Positions 1 through 7,542 of a DNA stretch of 51,187 nt are shown piece by piece. Within the stretch, counting starts at the first letter, position 1. The number at the start of each line of letters is the position of its first letter. Both the position numbers and the translations under genes were made by a program. The notes below the pieces were generated by a model. The model saw only the letters and a list, made by a program, of their open reading frames with translations. It made no database searches and was not told where the DNA came from. Source of the stretch: Clostridiales bacterium (GTDB taxonomy: Bacteria; Bacillota; Clostridia; Peptostreptococcales; Anaerovoracaceae); assembly GCA_015058275.1 (NCBI GenBank), contig SVCQ01000013.1, positions 1-51,187 on the forward strand. The letters run 5' to 3'.

Positions 1-358
1 AGAGCCTTGCTCTCCTCATCGGGAAGTATTCGCACTTTGGAAGTGAGTGTCACCTGCATATCTGCACCATACGCTTGGGGATATATATGAGAAATCCGAT
101 ACAGAACTTATGTTCGCATTATATACACAAAGCCTTGCAAATACAATCGTTTCAGACTTAAAGAAACAAAAAAGAACAAGTCTGTCAATGCTGCAAAGCA
201 TGCGAGCCGGGCGGGAGACCAACAGCCTGGGGCGGGCAAAAGCGAGCGTGCCGGGGCATAGATACTATACAACTACAAGTTATTTCTAAAAACTGATCAG
301 GAGAGGAGGGGGCAATTCCTCCCCGCCTTGCAGAAGACGGGGTATCCTTGCCGAATTT
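1..358 (+). mobile_element. Decayed 3' end of an IS200/IS605-type (TnpB) element
   Basis: The stretch before the first gene has no intact coding region. In frame 1, after a stop at 88-90, the translation contains 'SVNAAKHASR' (181-210), which resembles the 'DVNAA-NI' end of TnpB, and stops at 259-261. It is followed by a GC-rich structured segment: a G-rich run at 303-312 can pair with CCTCC at 318-322, and CCCCG (321-325) can pair with CGGGG (338-342), ending in 'GGTATCCTTGCCG' and a T-run. This layout matches the 3' terminus of TnpB elements, where the guide (omega/reRNA) scaffold lies. The assignment rests on remembered family features, not on an alignment. Confidence 0.5.
91..261 (+). pseudogene. 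tnpB 3'-terminal remnant
   Basis: About 56 codons read in frame after an in-frame stop at 88-90 and end in TAG at 259-261. The only TnpB-like feature is 'VNAAKH' near codon 32, where intact TnpB proteins have the last RuvC aspartate followed by VNAA. That aspartate is replaced by serine here, and upstream zinc-finger cysteines are not seen, so any product would be inactive. It could also be a chance reading of the structured 3' RNA region. Confidence 0.35.
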
Positions 359-361
359 TTG

Positions 362-1516
362 ATGAAAAGGATACTTATACTCGGGGCCGGCAACGCCCAG
401 ATCGACGCAATCGAATACTGCAAGAGTCATGGCTATGAGGTAGTCGGCTGCAGCTACACTACGGTGGACTGCGGCATCCCTCATCTGGACATCTTCGAAC
501 AGGTGGATATCAAGAACGTGGACGGGATAGTGGCTCTGGCTGAGAAGTACGGTGTCTCGGCTATCTACTCCGTCGGTTCGGACATAGCGATGCCGACTGT
601 CATGATGGCGAGCGAGAAGCTTGGCCTGCCGCATTTCATCACGGCTGAGGCCGCAGAGATATGCCACTCCAAGGGCCGCATGAGAGAGACTCTCGGAGAG
701 GGCTTTGAGGGCAACGCTTCCTTTATGGTCTGCTCCACGCTTGAGGAGGCTCTCGGCTACACGGATTTCCCGGCCATGATGAAGCCTGTGGACTCGCAGG
801 GCCAGAGGGGCTGCTACAGGGTCGAGTCGGCAGACGACATCCGCGAGCACTTCGCCGCCTCGATCGATTACTCATTCGAGGGCAGGGTCATAATAGAAGA
901 ATTCATCGACGGACCTGAAGTCTCGGTCAACGCATACATGCAGGACGGCAGGATGAAGTTTGCGATCGTATCCGACAGATACGCATTCGACGAGTACCCG
1001 GGAGGCATCATCAAGGAGCATAGAGTGCCTTCGTCCTTTGCGGACAAAGAGGCTCAGGCTAAGACAGTGGATCTCGCAGAGAGGATAGCTAAGAGGATCG
1101 GCATAGACAACGGCCCGTGCTACTTCCAGATCAAGCTCAGAGGAGGCAATGAGCCTGTCATCCTCGAGGTGACTCCGAGGCTCGACGGCTGCCATATGTG
1201 GAACCTCATCAAACATTACTGCGGGGCGGACCTGCTCGATGCATGCTTCAGACATCTTCTCGAGGGAGAGTCGGTGCTCGACGGCGACTACGTGATGCCG
1301 GATGAGGAGTGGGCGCTGCAGTTCATGAGCAAGGAGCCTAATACCAAATTCAGCAGGGCGGACTTCGACACAAGCGACTCGGACTATGCCTGCTACTACT
1401 ACGACGACGGGGACAGAGTCCTTAAGATAAACGGCTACATCGAAAAGTGCGGGTATATGATCCGTAGAATCGGATCCTGTCATTCTGACGAGCGAAGCGA
1501 GGAAGAATCCCGCTGA
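362..1516 (+). CDS. ATP-grasp enzyme
   Basis: A 384-residue protein of the ATP-grasp superfamily, which couples ATP hydrolysis to carboxylate-amine or carboxylate-thiol ligation. The N-terminus 'MKRILILGAGNAQ' forms the pre-ATP-grasp Rossmann-like domain. 'FPAMMKPVDSQGQRG' (about residues 138-152) is the ATP-binding loop, and 'PVILEVTPRLDGCH' is the metal-binding strand and loop. ATG at 362 is chosen because it starts the conserved N-terminus; no Shine-Dalgarno is visible because the IS-like remnant ends right in front of it. The last residues (CHSDERSEE and onward) are read from a dispersed repeat, so the native C-terminus has been replaced or extended. The CapK-like gene follows after 24 bp. 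The substrate is unknown; a sugar or peptide modification of a surface polymer is inferred from context. Confidence 0.85.
   Translation: MKRILILGAGNAQIDAIEYCKSHGYEVVGCSYTTVDCGIPHLDIFEQVDIKNVDGIVALAEKYGVSAIYSVGSDIAMPTVMMASEKLGLPHFITAEAAEICHSKGRMRETLGEGFEGNASFMVCSTLEEALGYTDFPAMMKPVDSQGQRGCYRVESADDIREHFAASIDYSFEGRVIIEEFIDGPEVSVNAYMQDGRMKFAIVSDRYAFDEYPGGIIKEHRVPSSFADKEAQAKTVDLAERIAKRIGIDNGPCYFQIKLRGGNEPVILEVTPRLDGCHMWNLIKHYCGADLLDACFRHLLEGESVLDGDYVMPDEEWALQFMSKEPNTKFSRADFDTSDSDYACYYYDDGDRVLKINGYIEKCGYMIRRIGSCHSDERSEEESR
1479..1510 (+). repeat. REP-like dispersed repeat, inside the 3' end of a gene
   Basis: The sequence starts GTCATTCTGA and ends GAAGAATCC, with a CGAGCGAAGCGAGG core. It is a diverged copy of the family at 14170-14204, 14570-14604 and 27140-27178. 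This copy supplies the last codons of the ATP-grasp gene. Confidence 0.75.
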
Positions 1517-1540
1517 TGCGTAATAGAAGAGGAAGAACAA

Positions 1541-2848
1541 ATGGGAATTCAGAAGAAACTCAAAAATGTGTATACGGTGTGGTACCTCCTGACGCTCAGG
1601 AGGTCGTTTGACGGTGATCCGAAGCGGATCAAGGCCGATCAGAACCGCAAGATCCACAGGCTCATGAAGAGGGCTTATAAGATCCCTGTGTACAGGGAGA
1701 AGTTCGAGCAGTCGGGCACGACGCCAGATGATTACCATTCGGCCGAGGATCTTGTAAAGTTCCCGACTCTCACAAAGCCGGAGCTCAGGCTCTGGATGCA
1801 AAAGGAGTGGGACGATCATCCTGAGCTGCACGACGACATCAACATCCTAAGCACGAGCGGCTCGTCCGGCACGCCTCTCAAGATGCTCTATACACAAAAA
1901 GAGCAGGCATGCAGTGATGCCAACTGGGCGAGGGCTCTTGCGGCGGCGGGCTACAAGCCGCTCAGGGGCAAGATGTACTCCTTCTCTACGAGCCACAAGG
2001 GACCGCGCAAAAAGGACAGGGACTCCATTGTACAGAAGTTCGGTCTGATGCGCCGCAAGGTTGTCGGAGAGGACCACATCGTCGGAGACGGCATCGCCGA
2101 TTTGATCAAGGATATCAACGAGTACAAGCCTGACCTCATCTGCCTGAGGCGCAATGTAATGGTCAGGATGGTGGCTTATGCCAAGGAGCACAACCTTAAG
2201 ATACACAAGCCAAAGCTCTATGCTCCGATCAGTGAGATGGTCGACGGCGTGACGCGCAAGGTCCTGGCTGAGGCTCTCGGCCCCGGTCTCATCGACGCAT
2301 ACGGCGTATCCGAGATGGGAAGCTTTATCTACCAGTTCCCGTTCAAGGACTACCGCTATGTAGCTAATGACATCGCAGTTGCCAATGTCTACAACGACAA
2401 GAACGAGCTTGCTGATGACGGACGCATAGTCGTCACATCCCTCTACAAGCATACATATCCGCTGATCAACTATGAGACGCTTGACCTCGGCAAGTCCTAT
2501 GTCAAGGACGGCATCCGCTACTTTACGGACATCGAGGGCCGCATGAATGACCTGGTCAAGCATGAGCATGGCGCGGACTCATCTGCTCTCCAGCTGATGA
2601 GAATAGCCAACCACACGGTAGGGCTCTCGCAGTTCAGGTTCATCGAGGAGACCTACCATGATCTCAAGATCCAGCTCGTTGCCGATCCGTTCAACAAATC
2701 GATGACCAAAGAGCAGATCGAGGAGAGGTTCATAACGGAAGTCGAGAAGCTCTATGGCGACGAATTCAAAATAACGATCGAGTGGATGGACGAGCTCCCT
2801 CCGGAAAAGACGGGCAAGCAGAGATGCTTCGTCTGCAATGTTGAGTAA
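1541..2848 (+). CDS. CapK/PaaK-like adenylate-forming enzyme
   Basis: A 435-residue member of the phenylacetate-CoA ligase-like branch of adenylate-forming enzymes (COG1541, CapK group), common in capsule and wall polysaccharide clusters. The phosphate-binding loop 'STSGSSGTP' is at residues 104-112 and 'DAYGVSEMG' is the adenylate-binding motif. The C-terminal small domain carries 'PPEKTGKQRCF', where the lysine is in the usual catalytic position. ATG 1541 follows a GAGGAAG site. It lies 24 bp after the ATP-grasp gene, and the two probably form one transcript that ends at the hairpin at 2854. The acid it activates is unknown; it may work with the ATP-grasp enzyme to make an amide or acyl decoration (inference). 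Confidence 0.85.
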   Translation: MGIQKKLKNVYTVWYLLTLRRSFDGDPKRIKADQNRKIHRLMKRAYKIPVYREKFEQSGTTPDDYHSAEDLVKFPTLTKPELRLWMQKEWDDHPELHDDINILSTSGSSGTPLKMLYTQKEQACSDANWARALAAAGYKPLRGKMYSFSTSHKGPRKKDRDSIVQKFGLMRRKVVGEDHIVGDGIADLIKDINEYKPDLICLRRNVMVRMVAYAKEHNLKIHKPKLYAPISEMVDGVTRKVLAEALGPGLIDAYGVSEMGSFIYQFPFKDYRYVANDIAVANVYNDKNELADDGRIVVTSLYKHTYPLINYETLDLGKSYVKDGIRYFTDIEGRMNDLVKHEHGADSSALQLMRIANHTVGLSQFRFIEETYHDLKIQLVADPFNKSMTKEQIEERFITEVEKLYGDEFKITIEWMDELPPEKTGKQRCFVCNVE

Positions 2849-2853
2849 AACAA

Positions 2854-2888
2854 AAATCCCGCGACTATTGTAAGTCGCGGGATTTCTT
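2854..2888. terminator. Bidirectional terminator between convergent genes
   Basis: A 12-bp perfect stem, AAATCCCGCGAC (2854-2865) with GTCGCGGGATTT (2874-2885), has an 8-nt loop and is A/T-rich on both sides. It separates the CapK-like gene from the convergent epimerase gene, whose stop codon lies inside it. Confidence 0.9.
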
Positions 2889-3746
2889 CATTTCTGTGAG
2901 TGCGGATTCCATATCCAGCGGAACATAACCAAGCTCCTCTTTGAGCCGGCTGATATCCATGTGAAACGGCCGGCCGGTCTCCGGATGTGAATCGTCATAA
3001 TCTATAGGGCTTGGGTTAGCAAAGACCTTGTTGACGATCTGAGCGACCTCGAGGTTACTGTATGCATCCTGCATGCCGGCATTGACGATGATATTGCGAT
3101 CGGACTCAGCGAGCATGGCCAGTATCTCCGCCAGGTCCTTCACGTATATGTACTGCTTCTTGGCGATGCTCCTGCCCATCACCTTGAGTGTGCCGTGATC
3201 TGCGGCAGTATCGATAAAGACATTCATCATGCCGCGCCGCTTCTCTCCCTCGCCCAGTACCTGAGCTATACGGGCTATGCCGTAGGTGATACCATTCTCT
3301 TTGGCAAAGTTTTGTATGAGGGCTTCGCAGCGGACCTTCGAGTCTCCGTATTCACTCCTGCCGCCGAGAGGGATATCCTCATCCCACGGCATAAGCGAGT
3401 CGTCGTTGTACACAGACATCGTGGATGCAAAGACAATGCGCTTGCATCCTGTCTCTTGCATCACATCCAGTATGGCTCCGGTCATCGCGTCGTTGACCGC
3501 GAACTTCTCAGGGTCGGCCTCAGTGCCTCGCACCCCGGCGAGATGTATCACGACGTCCGCTCCCTCTATAGCCTCTTTGAGGCTTGTGGCGGTATAGTCA
3601 GTGCTTCTCCACTCGCAAAACGGGGTGTCTTCGCATTTCGCCGCATCCCTCGTAAGACCGATAACGCTCACACCGTTTCTTTTACTAAGTGCTTCGAGGA
3701 GTTCCGTTCCGATGAACCCGCTCGCTCCAGTAACTGCAATTCTCAT
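2865..3746 (-). CDS. NAD-dependent epimerase/dehydratase (extended SDR)
   Basis: A 293-residue extended short-chain dehydrogenase/reductase acting on nucleotide sugars. 'TGASGFIG' at residues 6-13 is the NAD(P) glycine-rich loop, 'FASTMSVYND' holds the catalytic Ser/Thr region, and 'EYGDSK' is the Tyr-x3-Lys pair. Its length is slightly below UDP-glucose 4-epimerase (about 330), with a short C-terminal substrate domain, so it may be a 4-reductase or a divergent epimerase. The start is supported by AAGGAG 7-8 nt upstream. It lies 23 bp downstream of the GT2 gene on the same strand, so the two form a two-gene operon that probably makes and uses one sugar. Confidence 0.87.
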   Translation of the reverse strand: MRIAVTGASGFIGTELLEALSKRNGVSVIGLTRDAAKCEDTPFCEWRSTDYTATSLKEAIEGADVVIHLAGVRGTEADPEKFAVNDAMTGAILDVMQETGCKRIVFASTMSVYNDDSLMPWDEDIPLGGRSEYGDSKVRCEALIQNFAKENGITYGIARIAQVLGEGEKRRGMMNVFIDTAADHGTLKVMGRSIAKKQYIYVKDLAEILAMLAESDRNIIVNAGMQDAYSNLEVAQIVNKVFANPSPIDYDDSHPETGRPFHMDISRLKEELGYVPLDMESALTEMKKSRDLQ

Positions 3747-3769
3747 AGTTCTCCTTAAAGAAAGGAGGA

Positions 3770-4720
3770 TCAGTCCTGATCCTCTTTTTTGGTGGTATAG
3801 ATCTCGCGGACGACGTACTGCGGGTAATTGCCCATGGTGAGGAACATCCGCCCGACGTACTCACCGACCACTCCGAGGGTCAGGAGTATGATGCCGGAGA
3901 AGATGATAATGGTCATCATCGTGGATGTCCAGCCGAGGATCTTGGTCTTACTGATGATCTTGCGGACCAGCAGCCAGATCAGTCCTAAGATGCCGCAGGT
4001 CGTGGTGAATATACCGAACTTCTGGGCGAACTGAAGAGGCACGATCGAGAAGCCCGCTATATTGGACCAGAGGCTCAGGAGCTTGCTGAGCGTATAGCCC
4101 GACTCGCCGTAGGCGCGGTCGAAGTGCTGGATAGGCACGCTCGCGATGCGCTCAGGCGACACGGTCCTGAGGATGAGACCCTGCATCTGTGTGTAGTGGG
4201 CAGGGTACTGTATGATGCTGTCCCTGACGAACTTCTTCATGACCACAAAGCTCGAGGTCTTCATGTCCTTTGGCTTGCCGATGAGTATCCTGACACTGGT
4301 GTGAGTGAACCACGAGCCGAAGTTGCGGAATCCGGAGTGCTTTTTGTCCGGATAGTAGCCGTATACCACATCGTGGTCATCGTCCAGGCCGCCCAGCATG
4401 GTCTCAAGCTGGGACGGATGGGTCTGCATATCGTCATCCATAAAAATGATGATATCCCCCTCGGCGTAATTGAGTCCGCAGATGAGGGCGTTGTGCTGGC
4501 CGACGTTGTGGGCAAGCGCGACGGCTGTCACGCAATCGTGATCCTCTGCGAGGCTCTTGAGCTCGCGCACAGTCTCTCCGTCGTCAGGCGAGAAGTCGTC
4601 CACGAGGATGAATTCATGTTGTGTATGCCCCAGACGATCCATCTCGGCCGATGTCTCCTCGACCACCTGACGTATCGTATGGGCAGATTTATAGCATGGT
4701 ATGACTATCGAATACTTCAT
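3770..4720 (-). CDS. GT2 polyprenyl-phosphate glycosyltransferase (DPM1/GtrB-like)
   Basis: A 316-residue family 2 glycosyltransferase that should transfer a sugar from a nucleotide donor to undecaprenyl phosphate on the cytoplasmic face. It starts 'MKYSIVIPCYKSAHT', has 'FMDDDMQTHPSQ' with the metal-binding Asp cluster at 95-97, and ends with two membrane segments (about 240-260 and 275-297) followed by a short tail. ATG 4720 is preferred over an upstream in-frame ATG because AAAGGAGTT lies 8 nt upstream. The protein closely resembles the GT2 encoded at 26068. It is transcribed from a promoter at 4749-4777 together with the epimerase gene. Confidence 0.9.
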   Translation of the reverse strand: MKYSIVIPCYKSAHTIRQVVEETSAEMDRLGHTQHEFILVDDFSPDDGETVRELKSLAEDHDCVTAVALAHNVGQHNALICGLNYAEGDIIIFMDDDMQTHPSQLETMLGGLDDDHDVVYGYYPDKKHSGFRNFGSWFTHTSVRILIGKPKDMKTSSFVVMKKFVRDSIIQYPAHYTQMQGLILRTVSPERIASVPIQHFDRAYGESGYTLSKLLSLWSNIAGFSIVPLQFAQKFGIFTTTCGILGLIWLLVRKIISKTKILGWTSTMMTIIIFSGIILLTLGVVGEYVGRMFLTMGNYPQYVVREIYTTKKEDQD

Positions 4721-4748
4721 ATTGTAGTTAACTCCTTTGACTCCGATT

Positions 4749-4777
4749 ATTGTATATTCTTTGGGCTGAATTGGCAA
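4749..4777 (-). promoter_or_regulatory. Sigma-A promoter of the GT2-epimerase pair
   Basis: On the minus strand TTGCCA (4777-4772) and TACAAT (4754-4749) are separated by 17 bp, ending 28 bp before the ATG at 4720. It is back to back with the promoter at 4798-4826. Confidence 0.75.
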
Positions 4778-4797
4778 TGCCGGAGGGCACATATACC

Positions 4798-4826
4798 TTG
4801 AAGTTGCGGCGCTGTTTTGGTAAAAT
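4798..4826 (+). promoter_or_regulatory. Sigma-A promoter of the L,D-transpeptidase gene
   Basis: TTGAAG (4798-4803) and TAAAAT (4821-4826) have a 17-bp spacer. The predicted transcript has a leader of about 55 nt before ATG 4888. The two divergent -35 boxes are only 20 bp apart, so a single regulator could control both directions. Confidence 0.75.
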
Positions 4827-4887
4827 AACCATGTCTAACGACATCAGGACGACATTTCTAAATCGAATCTTGAGAAGGGAATTTATT

Positions 4888-6090
4888 ATGAAGAAAAGAA
4901 TCGTATCTATTTTACTGATCGCTACGATGGTTCTGGGTACATTCAGCATTTCGGTATTCGCTGCCGATGAACTGGCTGCTCAGGATAATGGGCAGACCGA
5001 GGCGGTAGTACCTGAGACTCCTGAGGGAGAGGGTGATACGACCACAGAGCCGACAGGCGAAGAGGGTAAGGGCGGAGAAGAGACTCCTGCAGTTGACGGA
5101 GAGACTCCTGCAGTCGACGGAGAGGCAGTTGCAACTGATGAGGACGCTGTCGTAGAGACACAGACCGAAGACGAAGAGGAACCTGCATCTACACCGCTTG
5201 CAACTCCTGTAGTTCAGACATACTCTGCATATCAGAGTGTTGCTCTTGAATGGGATCCTGTACCTAATGCAGGATACTACGAAGTTTATATGGACGGAGT
5301 TCTTGTAAACGGTAACGTTCCTGCTTCGTACCGTGCATATGATAATGCCAACAAGATGGCATTCATCGTAGGCGGTCTCGGAGATGAAGGCACACACTCC
5401 TTTACAGTTAAGGCTATGTCTTCTGATCCAAAGTACACTCCATCGGAGATGTCGGCTACAGTAGTTGACAGCCCTGTAAGACAGATGTACATCTGGTTCA
5501 AGTTCAAGAAGAAATCAAAACTCAAATCCCACGACGGCATGAAGGTAAAGCACACCTTCAAGAAGAACGAGATGGTCAGAGCTCACGGCTTCGGCGGCGG
5601 CAAGTACAAGTTCTACTACAACGGCAACCTCTTCTACTCCTCATATCTGAGGACCAAGAAGGCATGGTGTGACTATCAGCCTGGCACTGCTTATGACAGA
5701 AAGGAAGCTGAGTACTTCGTAAACACTTCCGGCACAGGCAGCAGAACTCCATGGTACCTCTGGGTCAACCAGAACACGCAGCACGTATACCTGCTCTACG
5801 GAACAGCCGGCAACTTCAGAGTATATGACGACTGGATCTGCTCGACAGGTGCTGCCAAGACACCGTCCCCTACAGGCTTCAACAAGAAGATCTACAAGAG
5901 GGTCAAGAAGAGAAACGGCCACGGCCCATGGACAGCATTCCAGTCCTGGACTTCGTTCCACGGCAGCCGTAAATCCTGGGCTAAGAAGTGGGGCAACCCT
6001 GCATCGCACGCATGCATCAGATGCCCTAACGAAAAGGCGCAATTCATCTACAAGAACATTCCTAACGGAACCTGCGTATCGGTATTCTAG
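4888..6090 (+). CDS. Secreted L,D-transpeptidase (YkuD domain)
   Basis: A 400-residue exported protein that should cross-link peptidoglycan stems or attach other molecules to them. It begins with a signal peptide 'MKKRIVSILLIATMVLG' cleaved near VFA-AD, followed by an acidic Glu/Thr/Pro-rich linker (about 27-100) with a short 'ETPAVDG' tandem duplication. An FN3-like segment (about 110-195) leads to a basic YkuD domain. Active-site candidates are His358 ('FHGSR'), His374 and Cys376 in 'SHACIRCP', close to the canonical SHGCIR with Gly replaced by Ala. ATG 4888 follows GAGAAGGGA. The gene stands alone between its own promoter and a terminator. Confidence 0.87.
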   Translation: MKKRIVSILLIATMVLGTFSISVFAADELAAQDNGQTEAVVPETPEGEGDTTTEPTGEEGKGGEETPAVDGETPAVDGEAVATDEDAVVETQTEDEEEPASTPLATPVVQTYSAYQSVALEWDPVPNAGYYEVYMDGVLVNGNVPASYRAYDNANKMAFIVGGLGDEGTHSFTVKAMSSDPKYTPSEMSATVVDSPVRQMYIWFKFKKKSKLKSHDGMKVKHTFKKNEMVRAHGFGGGKYKFYYNGNLFYSSYLRTKKAWCDYQPGTAYDRKEAEYFVNTSGTGSRTPWYLWVNQNTQHVYLLYGTAGNFRVYDDWICSTGAAKTPSPTGFNKKIYKRVKKRNGHGPWTAFQSWTSFHGSRKSWAKKWGNPASHACIRCPNEKAQFIYKNIPNGTCVSVF

Positions 6091-6110
6091 ACCGATAGCC
6101 TGACGAGATC

Positions 6111-6160
6111 GCACCATGTACGAAATGTAGAATTTGACATTTTGTGCATGGTGCTTTTAT
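6111..6160 (+). terminator. Terminator after the L,D-transpeptidase gene
   Basis: GCACCATG (6111-6118) pairs with CATGGTGC (6147-6154); the inner bases ACGAAATGT and ACATTTTGT also largely pair, and TTTTATT follows. The downstream arm contains the promoter of the next gene. Confidence 0.85.
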
Positions 6161-6163
6161 TAT
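6134..6163 (+). promoter_or_regulatory. Consensus promoter nested in a terminator, leaderless start predicted
   Basis: A perfect -35 TTGACA (6134-6139) and TATTAT (6158-6163) are spaced by 18 bp. Transcription starting 7-8 nt after the -10 box would begin at or next to the ATG at 6171, giving an mRNA without a leader or ribosome binding site. The whole promoter lies in the 3' half of the upstream terminator hairpin. Confidence 0.65.
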
Positions 6164-6170
6164 GTTCACG

Positions 6171-7469
6171 ATGCTTAAAGGCTTGAAGAATCTATTCCTC
6201 AATAGCGCCAATGCGGGCAGGGACAGCTATCTCTGGAACATGATCCAGAGCATACTCTTTGCGTTGCAGTCGGCCGTGCTCCTCATGGTCGTCAACAGGA
6301 CCAACGGTCTTGATGACGCGGGAGTCTTTTCTATTGCCTACGCGATAGCAAGCCTGATCTATTACATAGGCGAATTCGGAGTGAGGAAGTACCAGGTGAC
6401 GGACGTCGCCGAGACGAGCTCGTTTGCCGACTACCATACGCACAGGGTCGTAAGCTGCCTTGTGGCTCTGGCCGCGTCTGTCGGATACGCGATCTTTGGC
6501 CTCGCGGACGGCAAGTACACTCCGTTCAAGTTCGAGATAATACTGCTCGTGTGCGCGATCAAGGTGCTCGAGGCCTACTGCGATGTATACTTCTCGAGAT
6601 TTCAGCAAAAGGGCAGGCTCGACGCTGCGGCCAAGGCCAGCACCTACAGGATCGTCCTGCCGATGATATTCTGTATGCTCTCCTTGATACTGACACACAA
6701 CCTGCTCATTTCCATGATAATATGGCTGGCGGTAACGGTAATCGCGATACTCACATCATTTGTGCTGATCGCGCCGGAGTTCGGCAGGGTCGAGGTAAGC
6801 TTCAATAAGGAGAGCTTCCTTCGGATCACGAGGGAGTGCCTGCCGCTCTTTGCGGGGAGCTTCCTCCTGCTGTATGTGGGCAACGCGCCTAAGTACGCCA
6901 TAGACGCCTACCTTGACGACAAGGCCCAGGCATGCTTCAATTTCATATTCATGCCGGTGTTTGCCATCGGCCTGCTGGCCAACTTCATATTCAACCCGAT
7001 ACTCGTCAGGCTCGCCGAGGAGTGGAACAGAGGCAATATGAAGGAGTTCAGGCGGATAGTCGTAAGGCAGATGATGGTCATAGGAGGGATCACGCTCCTT
7101 GCCGTCATCGTGGCGCTCACTATAGGCTGCCCGGTGCTCGGTATCATCTTCGGAGCTGATCTAAGCGGAAGCCGCTTCAGCCTGACTATACTGATGCTGG
7201 GAGGCGGCATGCTGGCGCTGGCAAACTTCTTTGTCGTTGTGGTCACGGTCGTGAGGGGCCAGAAGTACCTGATCGCAGGCTATGTGCTGGGCGCTCTGGC
7301 GGCCGGACTTCTGTCGGGATACTTCGTCAGGAGCTACGGGGTGCCGGGAGCTTCTGTGTTCTACACCTTCCTGATGACCCTGATATCCATCTCCTTTGCG
7401 GTCGTGTTCGTGCTCTGCGTCAGGAGGAGGGGCAGGCCGGATCAGGCATATGATGAAGGCGGCAAGTGA
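6171..7469 (+). CDS. Wzx-type polysaccharide flippase
   Basis: A 432-residue integral membrane protein of the MOP superfamily (polysaccharide-specific, Wzx), which moves undecaprenyl-PP-linked repeat units across the membrane. About 12 hydrophobic segments run along the whole length, beginning with 'SILFALQSAVLLMVVNR', and the amphipathic N-terminus 'LKGLKNLFLNSANAG' is typical. GTG 6144 and ATG 6162 are also in frame, but the promoter -10 box overlaps 6162. ATG 6171 is therefore preferred, and no Shine-Dalgarno is seen. The end is 73 bp before the LTA-synthase-like gene. Its substrate is probably the polymer unit made by the sugar genes nearby (inference). Confidence 0.85.
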   Translation: MLKGLKNLFLNSANAGRDSYLWNMIQSILFALQSAVLLMVVNRTNGLDDAGVFSIAYAIASLIYYIGEFGVRKYQVTDVAETSSFADYHTHRVVSCLVALAASVGYAIFGLADGKYTPFKFEIILLVCAIKVLEAYCDVYFSRFQQKGRLDAAAKASTYRIVLPMIFCMLSLILTHNLLISMIIWLAVTVIAILTSFVLIAPEFGRVEVSFNKESFLRITRECLPLFAGSFLLLYVGNAPKYAIDAYLDDKAQACFNFIFMPVFAIGLLANFIFNPILVRLAEEWNRGNMKEFRRIVVRQMMVIGGITLLAVIVALTIGCPVLGIIFGADLSGSRFSLTILMLGGGMLALANFFVVVVTVVRGQKYLIAGYVLGALAAGLLSGYFVRSYGVPGASVFYTFLMTLISISFAVVFVLCVRRRGRPDQAYDEGGK

Positions 7470-7490
7470 TAAGCGACAAGTGATAGGCGA
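7463..7490. repeat. 14-bp tandem duplication
   Basis: CAAGTGATAAGCGA (7463-7476) and CAAGTGATAGGCGA (7477-7490) differ at one base and overlap the stop codon of the flippase gene. No function is suggested. Confidence 0.7.
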
Positions 7491-7542
7491 TATACGACAA
7501 CAAGATTAGAAATATATTTGTAAATAGTGTGCGGTAAGCGGG

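Noticed and set aside
872-1831. Minus-strand open frame of 319 codons
   Set aside because: It is antisense to the ATP-grasp and CapK genes and crosses their junction, with no domain.
4750-4887. Upstream in-frame start for the L,D-transpeptidase
   Set aside because: The extra N-terminus crosses the divergent promoters and lacks a signal peptide; ATG 4888 has a signal peptide and ribosome site.
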